47,101 nt of DNA from Firmicutes bacterium UBA1393 (lineage in GTDB: Bacteria > Bacillota > DTU025). The stretch spans positions 44,208 to 91,308 of the forward strand of contig DBQN01000014.1 in assembly GCA_002305255.1 (NCBI GenBank), written 5' to 3'. Positions 26,301-33,718 of this stretch are shown here, one piece after another. A program made the translations under genes and the position numbers. Each line of letters starts with the position of its first letter. Within the stretch, counting starts at the first letter, position 1. Below the pieces are notes generated by a model that saw only the letters and a program-made list of their open reading frames with translations, was not told where the DNA came from and did no database searches.

Positions 26301-27091
26301 TCAGCGGTCTGTCGCACGGCACGGATGTGTGGTTAAACAACGCCCAGGACTTGATTCGCTCGGGTGTTGCCAAGCTCGACCAGGTCATTGCCTGCCGCGA
26401 TGATATTATGAACGCGCTGATCGAGTGGGGGCTACAGCCGCGTGACTCGTTCAGGATAATGGAGCGGGTGAGGAAGGGCCGCGGCCTGTCAGAAGAAGAC
26501 GCTGCGCTCATGAGAGAGCACGGTGTCCCAGAATGGTATCTCGATTCCTGCAACAAAATAAAGTACATGTTTCCGAAGGCACATGCCGTAGCATACGTCA
26601 TGATGGCGTTCAGAATAGCCTACTTCAAGGTCCATCATCCGGTGGAGTTCTACGCCGTGTATTTCACCATTAGGGCGTCTGACTTCGACCCCGCGATTGC
26701 CACCATGTCAGCCCAGCAGCTGCTGGCTGCGAGCACAGCTGCAGAGGAGAAGGATGATTCCACCGCTCGGGAGAAAGGCCTCGCCACCATTTACGAGGTT
26801 GCAGCCGAGGCGGCGCTGCGCGGAGTGCGCATCCTTCCGGTAGATATCCGGTTCTCGTCAGCCTCTGCGTTCAGCGTGGAAGGCGACAGCCTGCGCGCGC
26901 CGTTGGCATCTGTGCCCGGTCTGGGTGCTGCTGCGGCGGAGAGTGTGGTGGCGGCCAGGCAGGAGAGGCCTTTCACCTCTCGGCTCGACCTGAGAGACAG
27001 GACTAAGTTGACTCGCGCGCACATAGACACTCTGGCCCAGATGGGAGCCATCGCCGATCTGCCCGATTCCGACCAGCTGTCGCTATTCTGA
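23306..27091 (+). CDS. polC: DNA polymerase III alpha subunit PolC, lacking the exonuclease domain
   Basis: The replicative polymerase of low-GC Gram-positive lineages. Domains in order: divergent N-terminal domain (1-180); a Pro/Gln/Arg-rich linker (about 190-245); an OB-fold; a PHP domain from about 360; a Cys4 zinc module (C738, C741, C763, C766); the polymerase core with GSRGSVGSS and catalytic D792-I-D794; a third acidic motif KLDLLG; and a C-terminal clamp-binding peptide QLSLF. Length is 1261 residues against roughly 1430-1440 for Bacillus PolC. The difference falls where the DnaQ-like 3'-5' exonuclease normally interrupts the PHP domain: GMEGYL (423-428) is joined to YHVTLLAR (440-447) by 11 residues, and no DxE-type ExoI motif is present. 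The nine PHP metal ligands are kept: H366, H368, D375, H400, E425, H441, C491, D565 and H567. TTG 23306 is preferred (GGGAG 8 bases upstream) over GTG 23297. Confidence 0.95.
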   Translation: MSDVFVVVPSDDRAELREVFRRAGMEMPGGIPADCVIDRIEIDPAAGEWVVYLAGPAALGTECESAIAGAFREFTCATGHEVVVRVELCTEAECVSLARLDPAVAESSWEAVVSKMTAESPAIGVWLGQSRCTTGPSGVVVEVPGEVLRDKLIERGCQQLVAEAFACTCACAPPEVVIEVGDFEEPEEPEPEPSPASAATGQRPRPDQRLQPQPPTRAGAAQGWRQQPDDGSAAKRPRRKGRQPDPGAIRGRLFTDVPIAIASIGESDRRVVCAGEVFGKETRSTRSGSTILTFSLTDRTDSISCKCFCDPGDAALNLEEDSWVAVRGDMQYDQYARESILAVADIIPYTPPERRDDAAEKRVELHLHTKMSAMDSVCDVGRAIQRAASWGHAAVAITDHGVVQSFPEAFAAGKKHGIKILYGMEGYLTDSDSDVDGETYHVTLLARNAEGLRQLYSIVSDSHLSHFHRHPRILRSTLQACREHLLVGSACAAGELLAAAVRGAGDEELRRLAGFYDYLEIMPPRNDEFLVRSGKLDSMARLEEIIERIYRIGTELGRPVVATGDVHFLDPADEVYRRVLMAGQGYTDADHQAPLYLHTTDEMVREFAFLAPEARRAAVIENPVRIAEMIESVCPVPQELAIPEIDGAEDEIKGWTATKAREIYGDELPDVVRSRLNRELEAIIGHGYAVTYDIAAKLVKKSVSDGYPVGSRGSVGSSLVATMCGITEVNPLPPHYRCTECKASVFDHGHMVESGYDLPDMACPNCGAPMTKDGQSIPFETFMGFEGDKVPDIDLNFSGEHQWAIHKYAEELFGADHVFRAGTIATVAEKTAFGFVKSYAQARGLTLRHAELARLARGCSGVKRTTGQHPGGLMIVPRGRNVHEFTPVQRPANDKSSTVVTTHFEYRTIHDCLLKLDLLGHDDPTAIKMLQDLTGIEPASIPMDDEATMSIFSSPEALGLTPSMGWSVGTVAIPEFGTKFVRGMLEETRPKTFGELVRISGLSHGTDVWLNNAQDLIRSGVAKLDQVIACRDDIMNALIEWGLQPRDSFRIMERVRKGRGLSEEDAALMREHGVPEWYLDSCNKIKYMFPKAHAVAYVMMAFRIAYFKVHHPVEFYAVYFTIRASDFDPAIATMSAQQLLAASTAAEEKDDSTAREKGLATIYEVAAEAALRGVRILPVDIRFSSASAFSVEGDSLRAPLASVPGLGAAAAESVVAARQERPFTSRLDLRDRTKLTRAHIDTLAQMGAIADLPDSDQLSLF

Positions 27092-27128
27092 AGCCCACCT
27101 GACAGTGGAAGCCTGCGGCAGAAGCCTA

Positions 27129-27158
27129 TTGCGGGGCCATTCAGGTGTGTGGTATATT
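27129..27158 (+). promoter_or_regulatory. Probable promoter of the rimP-nusA-infB operon
   Basis: TTGCGG (27129-27134), an 18-base spacer, and TATATT (27153-27158) preceded by TGG, an extended -10. The start would be near 27165, giving a leader of about 130 bases. Confidence 0.55.
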
Positions 27159-27164
27159 AGGATA

Positions 27165-27294
27165 CGTGAGGAATGCGTGCGAGAGCACTGGTTGGGTTGT
27201 AGGTGCGGAGAGTGGGTTTGCCCACTCTTTCATCATGTTTGACGGTTGCAGGGTCATAGCCCTGCTCCTTCAGTAGTTAGGAGGGCTGAGCCCA
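27165..27294 (+). promoter_or_regulatory. Structured rimP leader with competing hairpins over the RBS
   Basis: Elements in order: GTGC-GAGA-GCAC (27177-27188), a terminator-like hairpin (27209-27230), then two mutually exclusive stems. Stem A is GCAGGG-tcatag-CCCTGC (27248-27265). Stem B pairs AGCCCT and CCT (27258-27263, 27267-27269) with AGG and AGGGCT (27279-27287), which buries the whole AGGAGGG RBS of rimP. A and B share bases 27258-27265, so forming A frees the RBS. This is read from the sequence by eye; regulation is inference. Confidence 0.45.
27209..27230 (+). terminator. Terminator-like hairpin in the rimP leader
   Basis: AGAGTGGG-TTTG-CCCACTCT, a perfect 8-bp stem, then TTCATC. 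It lies downstream of the candidate promoter, so it could attenuate the rimP operon as well as end polC transcripts. Confidence 0.5.
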
Positions 27295-27780
27295 GTGGAC
27301 AACCGCTCAATCGCGGCCAGAGCCGATAAGATAGCGCGAGCCAGCGCCGACTCTTTCGGTGTGAGCATCGTCGATACGGAGTTCGTACGCGATTCGGGCT
27401 ACTGGTACCTTAGGATATACATCGACAGGCCGGGAGGCGTGGCCATCGATGACTGCGCTGATCTGTCAGAGGCAGTAGGCAAGGTCCTCGACAGGGAAGA
27501 CTTCATACCGCAGAGCTACATACTGGAGGTCTCCTCTTCCGGGGAGAAGCCGTTGAGGAACCCTGAGGAGTACAACACCTTCAAGGGGCGCTGGGCGTTG
27601 ATCTCGACATATGCTGATATCCAGGGGCACAGGCGCTTCGAGGGCAGATTGCTGGGGGCTGACGACGTGGAAGCCAGGATAGACGTGAACGGCACAACGT
27701 ACAGCATCCCATTGACCAAAATCGCCCATGCGAGACTGGCAGTACCCCTCGAGGAGGTGCTTGACGATGAATCAGAATGA
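27295..27780 (+). CDS. rimP: Ribosome maturation factor RimP
   Basis: RimP acts early in 30S assembly. The 161-residue product has the family segments IVDTEFVRDSGYWYLRIYIDRPGGVAIDDCADLSEAVGKVLD and YILEVSSSGEKPLRNPEEYNTFKGR. It starts on GTG 27295 with AGGAGGG (27279-27285) about 9 bases upstream. The end overlaps nusA by 14 bases, which suggests translational coupling. rimP-nusA is a near-universal pair. Confidence 0.95.
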   Translation: MDNRSIAARADKIARASADSFGVSIVDTEFVRDSGYWYLRIYIDRPGGVAIDDCADLSEAVGKVLDREDFIPQSYILEVSSSGEKPLRNPEEYNTFKGRWALISTYADIQGHRRFEGRLLGADDVEARIDVNGTTYSIPLTKIAHARLAVPLEEVLDDESE

Positions 27781-28846
27781 CGGAATCGAGATAATCAGGG
27801 CCCTCGACGACCTACAGAAGGAGCGAGGCATCAGCAAGCAGGTGCTGCTCGACGCCATCGAGGCGGCTCTGGTCCAGGCGTTCAAGAAGCACTACGGCTC
27901 GTCGCAGAACGTGCGCGTCGGCATCGACGCATCAACCGGCAAGGTGCTGGTGATGAGTAGGCGCTCCGTCGTCGAGGAAGTGGGCGATCCCAAGTCAGAG
28001 ATCTCACTGGAAGACGCGAGGCAGCTGGATCCATCGTACCAGCTGGGCGATATCGTGGAGGAAGAGGTCACACCCAGGGAGTTCGGACGTATAGCCGCGC
28101 AGGCAGCCAAGCAAGTAGTGGTGCAGCGGATCAGGGAAGCCGAGCGAGGCATGCTCTACGAGCAGTTCTCCAACCGTGAGGGCGACGTCGTCACCGGCAC
28201 TGTGAGCAGGATCGACCAGCGTAACGTCATAGTCGACCTGGGCAAGGCCGAAGCTACTCTGCCTCCCCAGGAACAGATTCAGGGCGACAACTATACGACC
28301 GGGCAGCGCATGAAGTTCTACGTGGTGGAGGTCAGGAAGACCAATCGCGGGCCCATGGTTGTGGTGTCGCGCACCCACCCCGGACTTCTCAAACGCCTGC
28401 TTGAACTGGAAGTGCCCGAGATAGCCGATGGCATCGTGGAGATCAAGGCCATAGCCCGGGAAGCAGGAGGGCGCTCGAAGATCGCTGTCGTTGCTCACGA
28501 CCCAAATGTGGACCCTGTCGGGTCGTGCGTCGGTCCGAGGGGCGCAAGGATTCAAACAGTAGTTAACGAACTCGCCGGAGAGAAGATCGACGTGATCCCG
28601 TGGAGCGAGGATTACTCAGCCTTCATATCCAGTGCTCTCAGCCCGGCCAAGGTAGTCGAGGTGAGGCCCGACTTCATAAGCAAGATTGCCCTCGTGGTCG
28701 TGCCTGATTATCAGCTGTCTTTGGCCATAGGGCGGGAAGGTCAAAACGCCAGGCTCGCCGCCAAGATAACCGGGTGGAAGATCGACATCAAGAGTGAGTC
28801 GCAGGTGGGGCTGGGTGGGATTCCGCGGTTCGAGATCGACTTCTAG
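27767..28846 (+). CDS. nusA: Transcription termination/antitermination factor NusA
   Basis: NusA binds RNA polymerase and modulates pausing, termination and antitermination. The 359-residue protein has the N-terminal RNAP-binding domain (GIEIIRALDDLQKERGISKQVLLDAIEAALVQAF), an S1 domain (GDVVTGTVSRIDQRNVIVDLGKAEATLPPQEQI) and two KH domains (DPVGSCVGPRGARIQTV and LSLAIGREGQNARLAAKITGWKIDI). It has no C-terminal acidic repeats, as usual outside Proteobacteria. ATG 27767 sits 7 bases after GAGGAGGTG, inside rimP. Confidence 0.97.
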   Translation: MNQNDGIEIIRALDDLQKERGISKQVLLDAIEAALVQAFKKHYGSSQNVRVGIDASTGKVLVMSRRSVVEEVGDPKSEISLEDARQLDPSYQLGDIVEEEVTPREFGRIAAQAAKQVVVQRIREAERGMLYEQFSNREGDVVTGTVSRIDQRNVIVDLGKAEATLPPQEQIQGDNYTTGQRMKFYVVEVRKTNRGPMVVVSRTHPGLLKRLLELEVPEIADGIVEIKAIAREAGGRSKIAVVAHDPNVDPVGSCVGPRGARIQTVVNELAGEKIDVIPWSEDYSAFISSALSPAKVVEVRPDFISKIALVVVPDYQLSLAIGREGQNARLAAKITGWKIDIKSESQVGLGGIPRFEIDF

Positions 28847-28858
28847 AGGTGCGAGTAG

Positions 28859-29134
28859 ATGCCCAAAGTGAGGAAGGTTCCGCAGCGCACCTGTGTGGGC
28901 TGTGGGAGGGTCGGCGACAAGCGAGAGTTCATCCGTGTCGTGCGCACGCCCGACGGCGAAGTCGTGCTTGATGGAACAGGGAAGCGTTCAGGTAGAGGCG
29001 CATACGTGTGTAGAACCAGCGAGTGCCTGGTCCGTGCAGTCAAGGGTGGGAGGCTGAATCGGGCGCTCGAGGTCGATGTGCCAGAGAGCATCATCCAGTC
29101 GCTGGAGGGTGCCCTGAAAGAATCAAAGCAGTGA
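28859..29134 (+). CDS. ylxR: YlxR (DUF448) RNA-binding protein
   Basis: A 91-residue basic protein with the DUF448 signature: RTCVGCGR near the start, EFIRVV, then GKRSGRGAYVCRTSECLVRAVK. The fold has a conserved GRGAY(V/L)C RNA-binding motif; reported roles include RNase P association. It lies between nusA and infB as in Bacillus, but the L7Ae-like ylxQ gene that normally follows is not present in the 105-base gap 29135-29239. Confidence 0.93.
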   Translation: MPKVRKVPQRTCVGCGRVGDKREFIRVVRTPDGEVVLDGTGKRSGRGAYVCRTSECLVRAVKGGRLNRALEVDVPESIIQSLEGALKESKQ

Positions 29135-29239
29135 TAGGTGCTTCTGCAGCGCTGCATAGCCGGTGTCAGCTGCATGCCTTGGGCTGGTGAAGCGCCGAAG
29201 TGTATTGCAGCTCTATGCAGGCCACGGGGGTGACAATCT

Positions 29240-32200
29240 ATGGCAAAAGTGAGAGTGTTTGAGCTGGCAAAGGATCTAGATATGCCAAGCAAGGATCTGG
29301 TCTCACTTCTCAATGAGTTAGGAGTGAAGGCCAAGAACCACATGAGCGCAATTGATGAGAATGCAGCTCGCTACGTAATGAGGAAGTTTGGACCCGAGGC
29401 CCGTGGAGCTCAGCCCGCCGCAGGAGGCGGGAAGTCTGACGTTGGCGAGAAGGCGGCAACAGGCGGGTCAGCCACGGCACAAGCGGCCGCGGGGGCGTCT
29501 GCGTCTGCGCCGACACCGACGGCGACATCAACATCGGCACCTGCAGGTGCTGTCGCATCTGCGCCCGAAGCGCCCACGGCGCCCACGGCGACGGCTACAC
29601 CCACGCACGCGACTTCGGCCTCGACTCCATCGGCGCCCAGCGGAGCACCGCCCGCGCAGCAGCGCCCCGTCACGCCCGGGCAGCAAGCCAGGCGACCGGA
29701 GGCGCAACCGCAGCCGGGAAGGTACGTGCAACCACCGGCGGCCGGGCCTGCCGGTGCCGGTCAACCCAGGACGTTTGCAGGCCCTGGGGCCGGCACACCT
29801 CAGAGAGTTGATGACAGATCAAGGCAATCATCTATGAGTCGTCCGCCGGCAGCCCAGGGTGGCAGGCCGATGCAGCCCGCACAACCTCTGGATCCGTCAT
29901 ATCCGTTCATACCCTCTAGGCCAAGGCCGCAGGGGCAGGGCATGCCGCCCAGGCCTCGTCCTGCAGCGCAGCCGCCTTCGACTGGTGCGGCGCCGCGACA
30001 GGGAGCGGCCCCCTTCAGCCCCGGCGGTGCGCCGCAGCAGCGACCGGGTGCTCCCGGTGGTTTCCGGCCCGACAGGCCGGCTTCGCCGGGGTTGCCCGCA
30101 GGGCAGAGGCCTGACCGAGGGCCTATGCCTCCGCGCCCCGGTGCAGGCTTTGTCGGTGCCGGCGGGGGAGTTCGGCCCGCGCCTGGCAGAGGTCCCGGCC
30201 TCTCCATTCCTCAGCCTCAGGCGACCGCTGCGTCGGCCCCTGCAGCCAAAGGCGCCGGTGGCCGTCCGAAGAGCGGCTGGAGCCCAAGGGACAAACGCTA
30301 TGGCACGTCCACTGATGACGAGAGGGATCAGTCGAGGGGCGGTGGCAGCAGGGCGAGCAAGAGAGGGCGCAAGAAGGCCCCGACCTCGGCTCCGCTCGGC
30401 GATGCAAGGCTCATCGAGCGCCGCGTGAAGGCCGGCGATATCGACTCGGCTGACGATATCGAGGTCAGGCGCACAGTCCGCAAGCGGGAACGCCAGGTGA
30501 AGACGCGTAAGGTCGAGTTCGAAGCCGCCCTCACAGTGCGCGATCTTGCGGCCAAGCTTGAGCTTCCGGTGGGCGAGGTCATGAGCAAGCTCATCAAGCT
30601 CGGCGTGATGGCAGGCATAAACACGGAGATCGAAGGCGAAGTGGCGCAGATCCTAGCAACCGAGATGGGCTTCGACGCAGAACTCGCCTCTGAGCGTGCC
30701 GAGCGCGAGGTAGCCATTGCCGACATAGAGGATGCTCCCGAGAGCATGCTCCCGAGGCCGCCGGTGGTCACCATCATGGGCCATGTCGACCATGGCAAGA
30801 CGTCGCTGCTCGACGCTATCAGGGCGACCAACGTGACAGCCACCGAGGCCGGAGGCATCACTCAGCACATAGGCGCCTATCAGGTAGAGCTTAAGGGCAG
30901 GAAGATCACGTTCCTTGATACCCCGGGCCACGAGGCGTTTACCGCCATGAGGGCCAGGGGCGCCCAGGCCACCGATGTGGCCGTGCTGGTCGTTGCGGCC
31001 GATGACGGTGTCATGCCGCAGACCATCGAAGCCGTGAACCATGCAAGAGACGCCAAGGTGCCGATTATCGTCGCGATCAACAAGATCGACCGGCCGAACG
31101 CGCAGCCCGACAGGGTCAAGAGAGAGCTCTCCGAGCTCGGTCTCGTTTCGGAAGACTGGGGTGGCGACACCGTGATGGTGCAGGTGTCGGCAATCCAGAA
31201 GACCGGCATCAGTGAGCTGCTCGAGATGATCCTGCTAGTTGCCGACATGCGTGATCTGAAGGCCAACCCTGATAGACCGGCCATGGGCATAGTGATCGAG
31301 GCAAGGCTCGATAGGGGCCGCGGCCCCGTCGCCACTGTGCTGATACACAAGGGAACGCTGAGACCGGGTGACTACTTCCTGGTCGGCGACGTGTTCGGCA
31401 GGGTGCGCGCCCTCGTGAACTACCTGGGTGAAACTGTAGATGCCGCCACGCCGTCCATGCCGGTGGAGGTTCTCGGCATGGGTTCACTGCCCGAGGCTGG
31501 CGACACCTTCCAGGTCGTCACCGACGAGCGCGAAGCAAAGCAAGTTGCTGAGCGCAGGGCAGAGCGCAAGCGCCAGTCGGAGATGGCTGAATCGGGCAAG
31601 AAGATGAGCCTTGAAGATCTGTTCAGCCAGATCAGAGAGGGCGAAACCAAGGAGCTGCGCGTCATCATCAAGGCCGACGTGAGGGGATCTGCCGAGGCTC
31701 TCAAGCAGTCGGTGGAGCAACTCTCAACCGACGAGGTAAGGGTGAACGTCATCCACGTGGGCGTCGGCGCGGTGAGCGAGTCAGATGTGATGCTGGCGTC
31801 CGCCTCGAACGCCGTCATCATCGGCTTCAACGTCAGGCCCGACGCGGCCGGCGCTTCGTCGGCTGAGATCGAGGGAGTGGACGTGCGTCTCTACCGCATC
31901 ATCTACGAGGCCCTCGACGATGTGAAGAAGGCTATGGAGGGCTTGCTTGAACCCGAGTTCAGAGAGGTGGTACTCGGCCACGCTGAGGTCAGGGCCACGT
32001 TCAAAGTGCCTAAGGCAGGCACTGTAGCCGGCTGCTATGTGACGGACGGCAAGGTCACACGTTCTGCGCGGGTTAGAGTGGTACGCGACGGCGCGATCGT
32101 GTTCGACGGCAAGCTTGCCTCGCTCAAACGCTTCAAGGATGATGTGCGAGAGGTCGCAGCCGGGTTCGAATGCGGAATTGCCATCGAGAACTGGAACGAC

Positions 32201-32260
32201 GTGCGCGAGAGAGACGTCATCGAGGCGTATGGCAAGGAAGAGGTCAAGCGCGCGCTGTAG
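29240..32260 (+). CDS. infB: Translation initiation factor IF-2
   Basis: IF-2 is the GTPase that brings fMet-tRNA to the 30S complex. It is 1006 residues, at the long end of the family. The first IF2_N domain (VRVFELAKDLDMPSKDLVSLLNELG) is followed by a linker of about 290 residues (roughly 57-350) made almost only of Pro, Ala, Gly, Gln, Ser, Thr and Arg. Then come a second IF2_N domain (EAALTVRDLAAKLELPVGEVMSKLIKLG), the GTPase domain with GHVDHGKT from residue 514, DTPGHEAF and NKID, and the C-terminal domains that bind the initiator tRNA. ATG 29240 follows GGGGGTG. Confidence 0.97.
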   Translation: MAKVRVFELAKDLDMPSKDLVSLLNELGVKAKNHMSAIDENAARYVMRKFGPEARGAQPAAGGGKSDVGEKAATGGSATAQAAAGASASAPTPTATSTSAPAGAVASAPEAPTAPTATATPTHATSASTPSAPSGAPPAQQRPVTPGQQARRPEAQPQPGRYVQPPAAGPAGAGQPRTFAGPGAGTPQRVDDRSRQSSMSRPPAAQGGRPMQPAQPLDPSYPFIPSRPRPQGQGMPPRPRPAAQPPSTGAAPRQGAAPFSPGGAPQQRPGAPGGFRPDRPASPGLPAGQRPDRGPMPPRPGAGFVGAGGGVRPAPGRGPGLSIPQPQATAASAPAAKGAGGRPKSGWSPRDKRYGTSTDDERDQSRGGGSRASKRGRKKAPTSAPLGDARLIERRVKAGDIDSADDIEVRRTVRKRERQVKTRKVEFEAALTVRDLAAKLELPVGEVMSKLIKLGVMAGINTEIEGEVAQILATEMGFDAELASERAEREVAIADIEDAPESMLPRPPVVTIMGHVDHGKTSLLDAIRATNVTATEAGGITQHIGAYQVELKGRKITFLDTPGHEAFTAMRARGAQATDVAVLVVAADDGVMPQTIEAVNHARDAKVPIIVAINKIDRPNAQPDRVKRELSELGLVSEDWGGDTVMVQVSAIQKTGISELLEMILLVADMRDLKANPDRPAMGIVIEARLDRGRGPVATVLIHKGTLRPGDYFLVGDVFGRVRALVNYLGETVDAATPSMPVEVLGMGSLPEAGDTFQVVTDEREAKQVAERRAERKRQSEMAESGKKMSLEDLFSQIREGETKELRVIIKADVRGSAEALKQSVEQLSTDEVRVNVIHVGVGAVSESDVMLASASNAVIIGFNVRPDAAGASSAEIEGVDVRLYRIIYEALDDVKKAMEGLLEPEFREVVLGHAEVRATFKVPKAGTVAGCYVTDGKVTRSARVRVVRDGAIVFDGKLASLKRFKDDVREVAAGFECGIAIENWNDVRERDVIEAYGKEEVKRAL

Positions 32261-32280
32261 TCGCGACAACATACGTTACC

Positions 32281-32324
32281 GTGCGGGCGGGAGTCGTTTG
32301 TGCTTCGAACGGCTCCTCCCGCAC
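32281..32324 (+). other. Strong hairpin between infB and rbfA
   Basis: GTGCGGG pairs with CCCGCAC, then GGAG with CTCC and CGTT with AACG around a loop tgtgcttcg. There is no T tract after it. It may stabilise or process the message; the gap 32261-32372 is otherwise featureless apart from the GGAGGTG RBS of rbfA. Confidence 0.45.
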
Positions 32325-32372
32325 TAATCGCCTGAACTACGCTTACATGAAAGCTCACGGAGGTGCGCTACA

Positions 32373-32735
32373 ATGGCCAATCGCAGGGCCGACCGGGTAA
32401 GGGCGGCTATGCGCCAGGAGATCTCGAGCATCCTGCAGAAGGACCTGAAAGATCCCCGCCTCGGGTTTGCGACCGTCGTCGACGTGGAGGTCAGCGGAGA
32501 CCTGCAGCATGTGAAGGTATATGTCAGCATCCTCGGCGACGCTGACTCGAAGGCCATGACGATGCAGGCGCTGGAGAGCGCGAAGGGTTACATCCGCTCA
32601 GAGATAGGCCGTAGGGTGCCGTTGAGGCTCACCCCCGAACTCCACTTCGTACACGACACGTCTATGGAGCATGGGGCGCACATTCTCAGAGTGCTATCGG
32701 AGATGGAGAAGACCGGTGGGGAGGACAACGCATGA
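32373..32735 (+). CDS. rbfA: Ribosome-binding factor A
   Basis: RbfA is a KH-fold 30S assembly factor and cold-shock protein. The 120-residue product has RRADRVRAAMRQEISSILQKDLKDPRLGFATVVDVEVSGDLQHVKVYVSI and RSEIGRRVPLRLTPELHFVHDTSMEHGAHI. The stop overlaps the nrnA start by 4 bases (ATGA). The ylxP gene found before rbfA in Bacillus is absent. Confidence 0.96.
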   Translation: MANRRADRVRAAMRQEISSILQKDLKDPRLGFATVVDVEVSGDLQHVKVYVSILGDADSKAMTMQALESAKGYIRSEIGRRVPLRLTPELHFVHDTSMEHGAHILRVLSEMEKTGGEDNA

Positions 32736-33718
32736 ACGCCCCTGAACAACTGATCCAAACTATACATCGCGCGTCTGACATACTGCTCTGCACACACGTG
32801 CTACCCGACGGCGATGCCATAGGTTCACTTCTGGGGCTTAAGGCGGCCCTCGAGGCGATGGGCAAGAACGTAACGGCGGCGCTCTCCGACGAGGTGCCGC
32901 CGTATCTTCGTTTCCTTCCGGGCGCTGATGACATCAAGCCCGTCGACTGCATGGCAGACTCGTTTCCCCTTGCCATCGTGCTGGATTGCGGAGCTCTCGA
33001 CCGCGTTGGCCGTTGCATGGCCGCAGTAGAGGCAAGCCGGCTGACAATCAACATCGACCATCATGCCACCAACTCAGGCTTTGCGGCGATGAACTGGGTG
33101 AACGTGGACTCCGGGTCTACCGCGGAGATGATCTACGCTCTGATCACGCAGATGGGAGTGGCCATCAGCCCCGAGGCGGCCACGTGCCTCTTCGCCGGCA
33201 TCAGCACTGATACTGGTTCGTTCCGCTACTCTAGCACCACTGCTGAGACTTTCCGCGCGGCTGCCGCCCTTACGGAGGCAGGAGCCAGCCCGTGGCGAGT
33301 GAGTCAGAGCATCTACGACACCAAGTCATACGATTCACTGGCGGGTATGGCCGAAGCTATCCTGGGCATGAAGTTTGAGTGTTCTGGCCTTGTAGCATCC
33401 ATGGACATCACCGCTGAGCTAATGGCGAGGCACAAGCTTACCGAATCGGAGACGGAGGGGTTCATATCCTACGCCCGGAGTGTTGCCGGCGTGGAGGTGG
33501 CTGTGGCCTTCAAGGAAGTGCACGCCAACGAGATCAGGGTGGGGCTGAGGTCAAACCGCAAGGTAGATGTGGCCCGTGTAGCCCTGGCACTCGGCGGTGG
33601 CGGCCACGTGAGGGCGTCCGGTCTCACCTTCAGAGGCAGTCTCGACCAGGCCAGGCCCGCCGTCATGGCTGGCGTGAAGAAGGCCCTCAGGGAGGCCGGG
33701 TTCACTTGGACGGACTGA
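32732..33718 (+). CDS. nrnA: Bifunctional oligoribonuclease / PAP phosphatase NrnA (DHH family)
   Basis: NrnA degrades 2-5 nt RNA to mononucleotides and dephosphorylates 3'-phosphoadenosine 5'-phosphate. The 328-residue protein has the DHH motifs THVLPDGDAIGS, VLDCGALDRVG and NIDHHATN, and the DHHA1 substrate motif GGGGHVRASG. Coupled at both ends: ATGA overlap with rbfA and a 13-base overlap with truB. Its substrates are the end products of PNPase-type decay, and pnp lies in the next block. Confidence 0.93.
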   Translation: MNAPEQLIQTIHRASDILLCTHVLPDGDAIGSLLGLKAALEAMGKNVTAALSDEVPPYLRFLPGADDIKPVDCMADSFPLAIVLDCGALDRVGRCMAAVEASRLTINIDHHATNSGFAAMNWVNVDSGSTAEMIYALITQMGVAISPEAATCLFAGISTDTGSFRYSSTTAETFRAAAALTEAGASPWRVSQSIYDTKSYDSLAGMAEAILGMKFECSGLVASMDITAELMARHKLTESETEGFISYARSVAGVEVAVAFKEVHANEIRVGLRSNRKVDVARVALALGGGGHVRASGLTFRGSLDQARPAVMAGVKKALREAGFTWTD

